64,000 bases of DNA from JAEZKC01 sp046546375 (GCA_046546375.1 JBKGXV010000002.1:1-64000), one strand, 5' to 3'; shown: positions 27,085 to 36,326, numbered from the stretch's first letter. A program made the numbers and translations. Notes: generated from the letters alone by a model not told the origin.

Positions 27085-28254
27085 ATGAGTAACGATTTAG
27101 GATTCCGTCTGGTAGGTACTGATCCCACATGTGCTGCCCGTGCAGCAGTGTATTCCACGGCGCACAGTACCATAGAAACACCCGTTTTCATGCCTGTAGG
27201 CACTCAGGCTACGGTCAAATCACTCTCGCCGCGGGAATTGAACGAATGTGGATGCCCAATCATTCTGGCCAATACCTACCATCTGCATCTTCGTCCCGGT
27301 GATGAACTGATCAGAAAAGGAGGAGGGCTGCAGAAATTCGAGCACTGGGACGGATCAATTCTAACTGACAGCGGCGGATTTCAGGTGTTCAGCTTGAGAG
27401 ACATTTCAAGTATCTCCGATGAGGGGGTTGAATTCCAGTCTCATATTGATGGTTCCAAGCACTTTTTTTCCCCCGAGAGGGTAATGGAGATCGAGCACAA
27501 TCTGGGTGCGGATATAATCATGGTATTCGATGAGTGTCCCCCTTCGGATGCGGACAGTGTGAAAGTGCAAAAAGCAGTCAACCGCACTCTTGCCTGGGCC
27601 AGGCGCTGCATTGATCATCATCACAGGCTTCCTTTTCACCACGGTTATCCTCAGTACCTTTTTGCAATTGTTCAGGGTGGTACAGTGGAAAGCCTTCGTT
27701 CCCGCTGTGCAAGGGAGCTGGTGTCGATGGATTTTCCCGGTTATGCCATCGGTGGTCTTGCAGTGGGTGAAAGTATCGAGAAGACCTATCAGGTGGTGCA
27801 GTATACAACCAGGTTTCTGCCGGAGGAAAAGCCGCGCTATCTGATGGGGGTGGGGACGCCTGCAGATATTCTTGAATGTATAGAGCGCGGAGTGGATATG
27901 TTCGACTGTGTTCTTCCCACCCGAAATGCAAGAAACGGCTCGGCATTCACCTATAATGGAAAAATCAATATCCGCAACTCCCAGCACACGCGTGATTTCG
28001 ATCATGCGCTGGATGACAAATGCAGCTGCTATGCATGCAGCAATTTCAGCAGGGCTTACATACGTCATCTCTACATGGCAGGGGAGATTCTTGCAATTAG
28101 GCTTATGACTCTGCATAACATACATTTCTATATGGACCTGGCACGCAGTGCGCGCAGACATATCATCAACGGTTCTTTTGCGGATTGGAAAAAGGAAACG
28201 CTTTCATTAATGAAAAAACCGGAGCAGAAAACAGAGAAAGACAGGTGCAGATAG
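27085..28254 (+). CDS. tgt: tRNA-guanine transglycosylase
   Basis: The 389-residue enzyme exchanges guanine-34 for preQ1 in tRNAs with GUN anticodons. It has the substrate-pocket motif LTDSGGFQVFSL near residue 95, GGLAVGES, the nucleophile segment DCVLPTRNARNG and the zinc site C313-x-C315-x2-C318 with a histidine near residue 344. The ATG at 27085 lies 5 nt after CAGGAG; the TTG one codon earlier is less likely. It leads an operon with an M29-like gene (2-nt gap) and an Smr gene. No queuosine synthesis gene is nearby. Confidence 0.95.
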   Translation: MSNDLGFRLVGTDPTCAARAAVYSTAHSTIETPVFMPVGTQATVKSLSPRELNECGCPIILANTYHLHLRPGDELIRKGGGLQKFEHWDGSILTDSGGFQVFSLRDISSISDEGVEFQSHIDGSKHFFSPERVMEIEHNLGADIIMVFDECPPSDADSVKVQKAVNRTLAWARRCIDHHHRLPFHHGYPQYLFAIVQGGTVESLRSRCARELVSMDFPGYAIGGLAVGESIEKTYQVVQYTTRFLPEEKPRYLMGVGTPADILECIERGVDMFDCVLPTRNARNGSAFTYNGKINIRNSQHTRDFDHALDDKCSCYACSNFSRAYIRHLYMAGEILAIRLMTLHNIHFYMDLARSARRHIINGSFADWKKETLSLMKKPEQKTEKDRCR

Positions 28255-28256
28255 GG

Positions 28257-29174
28257 ATGGAGTTCAGTAACAGCAGAACAGCCAAATCTATTCTTAATGA
28301 CTGTTTGAGTCTCCGCAGGTATGAACGCTGCCTGGTGTTGTGTGATGAATTCTGTATCGATACAGCAAAGCAGTTCTGGGATGTTGCCAGAAGTATGTGC
28401 AGGGAAGCTGTGATGGTGACCCAATCCGATTCGAGAAAAAGCGAATTCCAGCCTGCAACACCGGTACAGTCCTGGATAGGTCAGTTCGATACAGCACTGG
28501 TTTTTTCCTGCGGAGTGATTGATGAGGTCGAGCTGTGCGGTATGAATGACGGGTGCGCCACAAGAATGGCGCTTTTCCCCAAAGCAAATGCCGATAACTT
28601 TTTCGAGAGTTTATCTGCAGATTGGGTGAAACTGGGTGTTTTCACCCGTAAATGTGCTGCGCTGCTCGGGGCGGCGAAATCAATAAAAGTGACAACAGAA
28701 GACGGGACCGATCTGGTTTTCGACAACAGCGGCAACCTTCCCCTCGTCAGAGATGGAAGGATTACTTCTGCTGGAATGGTGGGAACATTTCCTGCCGGTA
28801 TGGCCGGTATTGTGGTCAGCTCCGGAAGTGCCCGGGGGAAGTTGTCAGTGAGTAATTCTGCTCAGCAGATGTCTTTGATGGAGATAAGAGATGGCAGAGC
28901 GAGTCAGGTAATTTCGTCGGATTGTGACCCCCAACTGGAACGCTTCATCAAAGGCCGTCAAAGCTGGCGCATTCTCAGCCGTTTCGGAGTCGGTACTCTC
29001 GATACTGTGACTTTCGATGCACAAGCTCCTGATTTGCGGGCAAGAGGATTGGTGCATTTCGAATTCGGTATCAAAAACGATCAGCTCAAGAATCCTGTCC
29101 ATCATTTTATTCTTGATAATGCAGATGTGTGGCTGGACAATCGTCTCTGGATTGAACGGGGATGTTATGTCTGA
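28257..29174 (+). CDS. M29-like aminopeptidase family protein, possibly altered metal site
   Basis: The 305-residue protein resembles the C-terminal part of M29/leucyl-aminopeptidase-like proteins. VTTEDGTDLVF, a TFPAGMAGIVVSSGSARGKL segment matching the usual LPAGE..APVEGSA..G block, and GLVHFEFGIKN...PVHHFILDNADVWLDNRLW at the C-terminus all fit. Where active members usually read P-I-H-L-D, this one reads P-V-H-H-F, so one metal-binding aspartate appears to be replaced. The ATG at 28257 lies 2 nt after the tgt stop; a longer frame within tgt (28185) is not used. Peptidase activity is therefore doubtful, and no substrate can be named. Confidence 0.6.
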   Translation: MEFSNSRTAKSILNDCLSLRRYERCLVLCDEFCIDTAKQFWDVARSMCREAVMVTQSDSRKSEFQPATPVQSWIGQFDTALVFSCGVIDEVELCGMNDGCATRMALFPKANADNFFESLSADWVKLGVFTRKCAALLGAAKSIKVTTEDGTDLVFDNSGNLPLVRDGRITSAGMVGTFPAGMAGIVVSSGSARGKLSVSNSAQQMSLMEIRDGRASQVISSDCDPQLERFIKGRQSWRILSRFGVGTLDTVTFDAQAPDLRARGLVHFEFGIKNDQLKNPVHHFILDNADVWLDNRLWIERGCYV

Positions 29175-29580
29175 TTTCTTCAGAGACGCTGAAGAGGAGA
29201 AAAAAAGAAAGTGTGAAATACTTGCCCATATCGAGCGCTATGGTGTTATCGATAAAGATGGAAAAAAGCGAAGTGCTTCACCCAGGCATAAAAAGATCAA
29301 ACATAAAAAACATTTCAGGTACAAACTGGATCTTCACGGCATGACATCCGATAGGGCGGCTGCAGCAGTGCGAAGTACTATTGAAAGGTGCAGAAGGCAG
29401 GGTATTGCAGAGGTCCTTATTGTACACGGGTGGGGAATGCACACAAAGGGTGGCCAACCGGTTTTGAAACAGCTTGTGAGAAATATGCTGGAATATGAGC
29501 TGCACAGTAAAATCAGAGATTTCAGGGCTGCTCCAATGAAGGATGGCGGTCAGGGGGCCACAATAGTCCGCCTTTTCTAA
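29167..29580 (+). CDS. Smr domain protein
   Basis: The 137-residue protein has a charged helical N-terminus (FRDAEEEKKRKCEILAHIE), a His/Lys-rich linker (ASPRHKKIKHKKHFRYK) and a C-terminal Smr domain with LDLHGMT, the IVHGWGMHTKGG loop and GGQGATIVRLF. Small Smr proteins are nucleases or nucleic-acid binders related to the MutS2 C-terminus. The ATG at 29167 overlaps the upstream stop by 8 nt; the long frame from 29017 is inside the previous gene. It ends 20 nt from the converging 965-residue surface protein gene. Confidence 0.85.
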   Translation: MSDFFRDAEEEKKRKCEILAHIERYGVIDKDGKKRSASPRHKKIKHKKHFRYKLDLHGMTSDRAAAAVRSTIERCRRQGIAEVLIVHGWGMHTKGGQPVLKQLVRNMLEYELHSKIRDFRAAPMKDGGQGATIVRLF

Positions 29581-29600
29581 GTAAAAATAGATTGCCGGAG

Positions 29601-32498
29601 TTAATCCAGCCAACCTCCCTTAACAATTTTAACCTCTTTGCCACTCTCCAGGTCATACCAGTGAATATCGGTTGAACCGTCGGGATAAACTCTGTTGAAC
29701 AGAACCTTGGGAGAGTTTTTATATCTCATGAAGACAGGGTGATTATCACTCCACTCTTTGATTTTGCCTGTTTGAGTCAGTTTTCTGAAGCGCTTTTCCT
29801 TGATCTCCACCAAATTGAGATCGAATATATTCACTCCGGAGGAAAAGATAATGCTTTCGGAGTCATCACTCCAGCAGAAGTCTTTCACGTTCGTGTTGAA
29901 TGTAAGCTGTGTATGTCGAGAGTGAGTTCTGTCGAAAATCCAGATGTCCATTTTGCCTCCGAAACCGGTTTTGTCCGAAAGATAGGCGATCATTTCACCG
30001 TCAGGACTGAAACGCGGTTTCAGATGATGCGCATCATTTTCTGTGAATCGAACCGGTTTTGCAGTTTGACTTGAATCCAATGCGTAGATATTCCATTTCC
30101 CTTCCTTGTTCGAGCAGTAAAGAAGAGCCGATCCGTCAGGTGAAAATGTCAGATCTTTTCGAACGGAACTGTCAGGAGGGATAATCATCACATTATCATG
30201 CATATGCATTCTTGTTCTGTAGATTCCACTGTTTTCTTTGCCGCTGTCGGCTGCAACGAAGTAAACGTGATTGCCATCCGGAGAGAAATGTGCTTCGGTA
30301 ATGTTTTTGTTTCTGCACAGAGCTTTCCTTCTGAATGTGCTTAGTTCCACGATTTCGAGGTTTGCCGATTTATGCTCCGGTCGGCCGTTAATGTAGACCG
30401 CACGACTGGTAACAGGGCTGAATGAGGGGTGGCGGCAGTGGAAATGATCAGAGCCCAGAGGAAATTCAGCCATTTTTTCAACCGCTTTCAAGAACACCTG
30501 CGGAGCGCCATTGCGGGCGGAAACAAAGGGGAATACCCCTTTGATAGTTTGGGTGTCAGGATTGACGCCGGCTTTGTCCAGCTCAATTGCGGCAGTCACC
30601 GAGCTCACCTTGTTATTTATTGTGGAATCAGGAGTGATGTCCTGAGTAACCGGGTAAAGTTTATTTGATGCTGAAAGCAGATTTTTCTTTTTATCGAAAG
30701 TCAGAGATAGACAACCTACGAATTTCCCATTGCTTCCTGCAGACAGAATGAGAGTTGATCCTACTTTCATCGGTGTATTGAACCTCTGATCCAGACTGCC
30801 TGCGACTATTACATCCACTTCAGGAAATTTTTGGGCGAACAGTTCTATCTCTTCCCAGGAATCATGTACAATCGCAAGCCGCAGATGAGCATTTTCAGCT
30901 TTACGGCTGGACAAAAGTCTGCCAATTCTGTTTTCATCAGTATCCGCCTTTACCGTGTTGATTACAAAAAAACGGTAGTCTTTATTCTCCAAAACAGCTT
31001 CTTTAACCACATCCAGCCCCTTTGTTCCGTCTATATCGGAAATCACGATGGGCAGTCTTCTTTTCATACGTTTTATAAACCTCTTCAGACCGAAACCGGT
31101 TTCACCCCGGCCCGGAGCCACTGCATCATAGTTCATGTGGTCGTAATATTCCATTGCCAGTTGAGCTCTGAGCGGATGGCTGGATGCGGTCACCATATTG
31201 CCTGCATCGACAGAAAAATTGATTGGGTAAGCTTTTTGGATTGTGGAAATCACTGCCGCCTGCCGGCTGAGTCCTCCCAGCGCATCGGGAGAGGGCGGGT
31301 AGGGAACAACATGACCCTGAAGGTTACCGGAATAGATCAGGGCGATTTCCTGGTTTTTTCTGCGACGTATCTCTGAACGGGCCCGACTCAGTATCGTTTG
31401 TGCTTTCCAGTGATTGGGATCTATGTTCATTGCTTTCAGAGCAAATTTTTCACATTTATGGAAACGTTTTTTTCCGAAGTGCTGCTCGGCAATCGCATAG
31501 TACTCATCTGCTGTTTTGCGGCTCAGTTCCTCCATCTGCATGCGGATTGTGGCAGCCCATACCCCCCCGAAATGGTCCGAGGTGAATTTGTAGGCGGCAT
31601 CCATTCCGTAGTTGCCCGCATGAAACCCCATTCCTGCACTAAAACCGTTCAGGTCAGGACTCTCTCCGGCCATGTGTTCATATCCAAACCGCCAGTAGAG
31701 CCAGGGACCCGTGTTCAGCTCAGTGCTTACTGCAAACAGCAGAGGTTCATCTGCAGTTTTTTGAATGCCACCACCCAGATCCACTCCCAGAAAACCACTG
31801 TGTCTGAGAGGAGTATAATTGAGTATCAGCCCGTACTGGATAGGAAGTGGATTTGAAATATCGCTCCCTGCATATCGGATGGGAAAGCCTGCATTGAGAA
31901 GATAGCTTCGTCCTGTCAGATAGGGGAAAAAGGAGTACTGGATGTCCACACCTGCAGCAACTGTTCTTCCCACATCTACATCGAGTCTGCTTTCAATGTA
32001 GGACAGGTTCACTCCCATGCCGAGCTTTTTTTTCAGAAAAGAGCGGGCAAACGAGGCGCTGAGGGTGTATTCAAGGAATTTGGGATCGGAAACGGTTTCC
32101 TCTATGGTTCGTGCATATTTGAACTCTCCCGCAGTGAGAGTGCGGAAGAAAAATCCGAACGTACCCACATCAAGCACCGGAAGAGCGGCTCCGGCATATT
32201 CGCTCCTCAGCCCCATCATCCATTCCATATGGCTCAGCGCAAACTGGTTTCTCTCTGTGAGCGCGCTGTTTGAGGTGAACTGGGCCAGATCGGTGGCATC
32301 CATTGCCCCTGGGGAGGAAACGGTTCCCCGGGCAAGCTGTGCTGCGGAAGCGGGGAGAGTCAGAAATGCCAGTGTAGTCTCTCCTGTACTATGGCCGTAA
32401 ATATCTCCCCACCAATCGATTACGCCACTCTGCACATGGAGGGTGATCAGCAGTAATAGAATAATACCGGTAAGTATGCGTCTGAATACAGATTGCAT
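29601..32498 (-). CDS. Mosaic surface protein: PorV-like barrel, TPR, degenerate 5'-nucleotidase domain, TolB-type propeller
   Basis: The 965-residue exported protein (signal peptide about 1-24) combines four parts. Residues about 35-320 form an outer-membrane barrel of PorV/UPF0164 type (TTLAFLTLPASAAQLARG). Residues 330-380 form a TPR-like helical hairpin (AEQHFGKKRFHKCEKFALKA). Residues 384-640 match the N-terminal phosphoesterase fold of 5'-nucleotidases (LGGLSRQAAVISTIQ; LILSAGSNGKFVGCLSL), but the metal motifs are altered: SGNLQGH, DAGNMV, GRGETG and AGSLDQ replace TNDLHGH, DAGD, GNHE and GGHSH. From about 675 on, PD40/WD-like blades repeat (HFSPDGNHVYFV, RFSPDGEMIAYLSD). I infer a surface-binding, non-catalytic role. 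It stands alone behind its own promoter. Confidence 0.75.
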   Translation of the reverse strand: MQSVFRRILTGIILLLLITLHVQSGVIDWWGDIYGHSTGETTLAFLTLPASAAQLARGTVSSPGAMDATDLAQFTSNSALTERNQFALSHMEWMMGLRSEYAGAALPVLDVGTFGFFFRTLTAGEFKYARTIEETVSDPKFLEYTLSASFARSFLKKKLGMGVNLSYIESRLDVDVGRTVAAGVDIQYSFFPYLTGRSYLLNAGFPIRYAGSDISNPLPIQYGLILNYTPLRHSGFLGVDLGGGIQKTADEPLLFAVSTELNTGPWLYWRFGYEHMAGESPDLNGFSAGMGFHAGNYGMDAAYKFTSDHFGGVWAATIRMQMEELSRKTADEYYAIAEQHFGKKRFHKCEKFALKAMNIDPNHWKAQTILSRARSEIRRRKNQEIALIYSGNLQGHVVPYPPSPDALGGLSRQAAVISTIQKAYPINFSVDAGNMVTASSHPLRAQLAMEYYDHMNYDAVAPGRGETGFGLKRFIKRMKRRLPIVISDIDGTKGLDVVKEAVLENKDYRFFVINTVKADTDENRIGRLLSSRKAENAHLRLAIVHDSWEEIELFAQKFPEVDVIVAGSLDQRFNTPMKVGSTLILSAGSNGKFVGCLSLTFDKKKNLLSASNKLYPVTQDITPDSTINNKVSSVTAAIELDKAGVNPDTQTIKGVFPFVSARNGAPQVFLKAVEKMAEFPLGSDHFHCRHPSFSPVTSRAVYINGRPEHKSANLEIVELSTFRRKALCRNKNITEAHFSPDGNHVYFVAADSGKENSGIYRTRMHMHDNVMIIPPDSSVRKDLTFSPDGSALLYCSNKEGKWNIYALDSSQTAKPVRFTENDAHHLKPRFSPDGEMIAYLSDKTGFGGKMDIWIFDRTHSRHTQLTFNTNVKDFCWSDDSESIIFSSGVNIFDLNLVEIKEKRFRKLTQTGKIKEWSDNHPVFMRYKNSPKVLFNRVYPDGSTDIHWYDLESGKEVKIVKGGWLD

Positions 32499-32527
32499 GG
32501 AATATCTTTCAGTTAGGTACCTTTTCT

Positions 32528-32556
32528 ATTATATCGGTTCGGGGCGCTGATGACAT
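32528..32556 (-). promoter_or_regulatory. Predicted promoter of the mosaic surface protein
   Basis: ATGTCA (32556-32551), a 17-nt spacer and a perfect TATAAT (32533-32528) lie 30 nt before the ATG at 32498. Confidence 0.55.
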
Positions 32557-32622
32557 TAATAAAGTAGAGTGGAACTGTAGGTAAGGGGGGAGGGAAAGAA
32601 TATGCCGCTTTTTCAGTTCAAG

Positions 32623-33561
32623 TTATTTTGAATTCACACAGAAGTAAATTCTTCCTTCTACCTCTTTTGTGGTGATACCGGCTTCGGGTTTGAGGCTGCT
32701 GATCATTTTCTGAACATTGTTGATCGTTGTGCCTATGCTTACAGATAGATCCTCCAAGGTAGAGGGACGGCGTTTGAGGAGGGATAGTAGAGTACTCTCC
32801 TTGTCTGAGAGTGCTTCCAAAGGGGTTTCTGGCAGGTTTCGGGAGATGATTTCCACCGGAAGCGGTTGAAATCTGCTGGCTATTTCTGATAACTCCTGAG
32901 GTGTTGCCGGTGTGAGCCAGGAGCAGGTGCCGGGCCTGTCCAAGCTGTTGAGCTGAACACGGGTGGGATTGATGCGGGTAACGGCGTCCTTGAATTTCTT
33001 CAGTTCCTCATCTGTGTCATTTACTCCGGGGACGATGAACACCTCGAGCCACATCTGTCCTTTCATTTCTCTGGACAATGAGGCAAGTCCCTCAATGAGA
33101 ACAGCACATTCGACATGGGCGGCAGGTCTGTTGATCTTATCAAATACATCATCTGAAACAGCATCCAGTGAAGGTAGAATCAGATCACAGGGTATTACTT
33201 CTTTGCGCACTTCCGGTATGTGGAAAAAAGTGCTGTTTGTGAGAAGGGCCAGTTTTCTTTCGGGATGATTCTTTTTCAGATAAGACACGATCTGTCCCAG
33301 TCCCGAATTAAGGGTGGGCTCTCCGCTGCCTCCGAAGGTCACAAAATCCAGTTTGGGATTCTGGCTTAGATAGTTATCCAGTTCGCTGATAACGTCTTCT
33401 GCAGGTGCATATTCTTTCCGTTCCCGGGTAAGTTGAGTGGTTGCACCGCATTCACAATATATGCAGTCCAGGGTACAAGTTTTGAACTGTACCATATCCA
33501 CTCCCAGTGATATTCCAAGCCTTCTTGAACGAACCGGTCCGAAGATGTATTTGTATTCCAT
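32623..33561 (-). CDS. Radical SAM protein with C-terminal winged-helix-like domain
   Basis: The 312-residue protein begins EYKYIFGPVRSRRLGISLG and has the radical SAM cysteines C29, C33 and C36 (CTLDCIYCECG), the glycine motif TFGGSGEPTLN and a LEVFIVPGVND segment. This fits a group of short radical SAM proteins annotated only by domain. The last 65 residues (SDKESTLLSLLKRRPSTLEDLS...) look like a winged helix and may bind nucleic acid or a partner. The ATG at 33561 gives the conserved N-terminus; the longer frame to 33624 is not needed. The reaction is unknown. Confidence 0.78.
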   Translation of the reverse strand: MEYKYIFGPVRSRRLGISLGVDMVQFKTCTLDCIYCECGATTQLTRERKEYAPAEDVISELDNYLSQNPKLDFVTFGGSGEPTLNSGLGQIVSYLKKNHPERKLALLTNSTFFHIPEVRKEVIPCDLILPSLDAVSDDVFDKINRPAAHVECAVLIEGLASLSREMKGQMWLEVFIVPGVNDTDEELKKFKDAVTRINPTRVQLNSLDRPGTCSWLTPATPQELSEIASRFQPLPVEIISRNLPETPLEALSDKESTLLSLLKRRPSTLEDLSVSIGTTINNVQKMISSLKPEAGITTKEVEGRIYFCVNSK

Positions 33562-33824
33562 GTGCTCTGTTTTCCCTGATGTGGTAAAGAGGATAAAATA
33601 CGTGCGGAATGGAGGTGAGTTCAAGAGCGGAGATCTCTAGGGCACAAACTGGGAAGTTTTGGCGAAAATGTCTGAACTATTTTTGAAAATACTAACGCTT
33701 ATATCCTCGAACTCAAGAAGAAATCAGAAAAAAGCATATCGACTGTACAACCTTTCGTGAGCTTTGTTTTCTATCCTTCAAGCCAGATTTATTTTGTTGT
33801 TCAGAGTTTTTCCAAGGAGCGGTA

Positions 33825-34649
33825 TTGTCTTCTCATGCTTTTCACAGACTTGAACTCCTCACCGGTTCCGATTGTGTGAAACAATTGGGTGAGGTACGAG
33901 TGATTATTTTCGGCGTAGGGGGAGTGGGCAGTTGGTGTGCGGAAGCTCTTGTGAGATCGGGAGTTCATAACCTCACCCTTGTGGATTCAGATTCGGTTTG
34001 TGTGACAAACACCAACCGGCAGGTTCAGGCAACGTCAGTATCGGTGGGCAAATCGAAAGTGGCGGAGATGGCCCGGAGGCTAAAAGAGATTAATCCGGCT
34101 GCAGATATCAAGACAATTCAGAAAGTCTATCACAGAACCACAGCTGCAGAGTTTGAGCTTTCACAATATGATTATGTGATCGATGCCATTGACAGTCTGG
34201 GTGCTAAAATTGAACTTATACTGAATGCCACCTCTTCAGGTGCGAAGCTGTTTTCCGCATTGGGAGCTGCAAAAAAAATGGATCCCACCCGAATACGGGT
34301 CAGTTCCATATGGGAATCGTATAACTGCAAACTGGGAAGGTTTGTCAGAAAACGGCTGAGGCGAAGAGGATTCAAAGGTGATTTCCTCTGTGTGTGGAGT
34401 GATGAGTTCATTTCCTCTCCAGAAAGGGAGCAAGATGAGGGATCGTTGCAGAATGACCAAAGAAATAATAGCGGGGAAAAACAGGCAAACGGTTCGGCGG
34501 TTCATATTACCGGGACGTTCGGATTCATGATCGCGGGTTTTCTCATTCAGGATATTGCTTCAAAGCATAAAGAATTGAACAGACAGGGCAAAAGGTCCAG
34601 TTGGAATCCGATAGGATTGTTTGAAATGAATAGGTATAGAAATGAATGA
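33825..34649 (+). CDS. tcdA: tRNA threonylcarbamoyladenosine dehydratase (TcdA/CsdL)
   Basis: This 274-residue E1-like enzyme cyclises t6A-37 in tRNA to ct6A. It starts HAFHRLELLTGSD, has the ATP loop IIFGVGGVGSWCAEAL, the D-x6-NRQ motif (DSDSVCVTNTNRQVQA) and DYVIDAIDSLGAK. A hydrophilic insert at about residues 200-228 (EREQDEGSLQNDQRNNSG) looks disordered. The start is TTG, supported by AAGGAG 5 nt upstream. It opens a three-gene operon; the next gene overlaps by 8 nt. Confidence 0.88.
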   Translation: MSSHAFHRLELLTGSDCVKQLGEVRVIIFGVGGVGSWCAEALVRSGVHNLTLVDSDSVCVTNTNRQVQATSVSVGKSKVAEMARRLKEINPAADIKTIQKVYHRTTAAEFELSQYDYVIDAIDSLGAKIELILNATSSGAKLFSALGAAKKMDPTRIRVSSIWESYNCKLGRFVRKRLRRRGFKGDFLCVWSDEFISSPEREQDEGSLQNDQRNNSGEKQANGSAVHITGTFGFMIAGFLIQDIASKHKELNRQGKRSSWNPIGLFEMNRYRNE

Positions 34650-35640
34650 GGAAATGATTTCTGAGCGTCATCTTTTGAAAAAAGCAATTCATAAGGGTGA
34701 GTTCTGGAAACCCTGTCCGGGAACGATTGATGAATACCTGTGTTGCGGATATCAGATTATCACACCCTTGACTGGATGTGGAATGTATTGCAGTTACTGC
34801 ATTCTTCAGGCCTATTTCGATCATCAGCATCAGACCTGGTATGAAAATCTGGATGATCTGGAACGTGAGGTACATGAGAAAATGGCCAGGCATACATCCG
34901 GTGTAGTGCGCTTCGGAACCGGGGAGTTTGGCGATTCACTCTTTCAGGAAAACCGGCTCGGGCTTTCAAGGAGAGTCGCCTCTGTACTCGATAGGTATGA
35001 GAATGTGCTTGTCGAGTTCAAGACGAAAAGCACAAATGTGAGAACCCTTGACCAGATTGAAAATCCTCGGAAAGTGGTGATCGGTTTCTCTCTCAATACG
35101 GATGAAATGGTGGAGCGGCTGGAAAAAGGTACTGCACCTATAAAGAAACGGCTGGAAGCAGCTTGTCTTTGTGAAAAAATGGGATTCAATGTGGCATTCC
35201 ACTTTGATCCCATGGTGTGGTACAGGGATTGGGAAACTGACTACAGAAGAGTTGTTTCCATGATTTATGATCACATAAGAGATCCTGAAAAGATAATCTG
35301 GTGCAGTATCGGGGGGTTCAGAACTATGCCTGCTTTGAAGGCCAGGTTGCGCAACCGCCGAGAGCATCTTCCGCTTTTTGCAGGAGAAATGATTACTGCA
35401 GCAGACGGGAAACTTCGTTATCCCCGTCCGCTTCGAACCGCGTTTTACAGGGCAATGGATGAGGAGTTCAGGAAATACCATCCTGATGTGACTCTTTACA
35501 TGTGTATGGAAAGCAGGGAAGTATGGGAATCCAGCGGAATGGTAAATAGAATTCCCCGTGGTTTGGTTTGTTACCTTGATGATCGGGCTAGAACTGTTTT
35601 AGGGTTACCAGAGAAGACTTCAGAAAAAGGTGCTATATGA
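34642..35640 (+). CDS. SPL-family radical SAM protein (photolyase-like)
   Basis: The 332-residue protein has the radical SAM cysteines C46, C50 and C53 in TGCGMYCSYCILQAYF, the layout seen in spore photoproduct lyases. Further family-like blocks are VEFKTKSTNV, VVIGFSLNTDEMVERLEKGT and NVAFHFDPMV. Where true SPLs carry a hydrogen-donating cysteine (about C141 in Bacillus), this protein reads VRFGTGEFGDSL without cysteine. Repair of spore photoproduct is therefore not assured, nor would it be expected in a non-sporulating Gram-negative cell. ATG with AGG at 7 nt; overlaps tcdA by 8 nt and aroD by 4 nt. Confidence 0.78.
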   Translation: MNEEMISERHLLKKAIHKGEFWKPCPGTIDEYLCCGYQIITPLTGCGMYCSYCILQAYFDHQHQTWYENLDDLEREVHEKMARHTSGVVRFGTGEFGDSLFQENRLGLSRRVASVLDRYENVLVEFKTKSTNVRTLDQIENPRKVVIGFSLNTDEMVERLEKGTAPIKKRLEAACLCEKMGFNVAFHFDPMVWYRDWETDYRRVVSMIYDHIRDPEKIIWCSIGGFRTMPALKARLRNRREHLPLFAGEMITAADGKLRYPRPLRTAFYRAMDEEFRKYHPDVTLYMCMESREVWESSGMVNRIPRGLVCYLDDRARTVLGLPEKTSEKGAI

Positions 35641-36326
35641 TAAGTATTGGAGATGTTCAGTTGGGGAGGATTCCCCGGGTTGTAGGGGTGGTTGATCATG
35701 TTGTTAGAGTAAATGAACTTCGGGAGCTGCAGAAGAAGGGTGTTGATCTGTTCGAAGTGAGACTGGACAGATATGAAATGGGAATCGGACAGATTGTTGA
35801 GTATTTGGAAAGCATCAATGCTGTTGTTTCTGCTCCGCTTATCGGTACCGTGAGGGAGACTGAGGCCAACAAAAAGAACAGGTTGGACATTTTCAGTACC
35901 ATGGCGCCTTTTGTCGATTGCGTCGATATCGAATTGGGAACGCCTGAATGGAAAAAGATGGTGGATGCTTCATCCGATGCTGTGATTATGGTTTCGGAGC
36001 ATGATTTTGAAAAAATGCCCGATCGGAGTGCACTTGAAGATATGGTGAAGAAAGCTTTGGATCAGGGAGCTCAGATCGTGAAGATTGCAGCTATGGCGGG
36101 TAGTTTCTCTGATGTGACTCGTCTTATGCGGTTTGCCGAAGATGCAGAGGTTCCTGTTGTGGCTATTGCTATGGGAGAGGTGGGGAAGATAAGCAGAGTG
36201 ATGGCACCTCTGTTCGGTTCACTTTTCACCTATGGTTTCATCGGTGAATCGGTTGCTCCCGGTCAGCTCTCTGCACTCAAGCTTGTGGAGGAACTTTCCT
36301 TTTATTTTCCCCGGAGTGATGAATAG
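35637..36326 (+). CDS. aroD: Type I 3-dehydroquinate dehydratase
   Basis: The 229-residue enzyme catalyses the third step of the shikimate pathway. The Schiff-base lysine is K149 (QIVKIAAM) and the general base is H122 (VSEHDFEKMP), with EVRLDRYEM binding substrate. The length is close to the short archaeal/bacterial type I enzymes. It overlaps the SPL-like gene by 4 nt (ATGA). Its 3' end overlaps the end of the convergent metallopeptidase gene by 25 bp. No other aro genes are in the window. Confidence 0.9.
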   Translation: MISIGDVQLGRIPRVVGVVDHVVRVNELRELQKKGVDLFEVRLDRYEMGIGQIVEYLESINAVVSAPLIGTVRETEANKKNRLDIFSTMAPFVDCVDIELGTPEWKKMVDASSDAVIMVSEHDFEKMPDRSALEDMVKKALDQGAQIVKIAAMAGSFSDVTRLMRFAEDAEVPVVAIAMGEVGKISRVMAPLFGSLFTYGFIGESVAPGQLSALKLVEELSFYFPRSDE

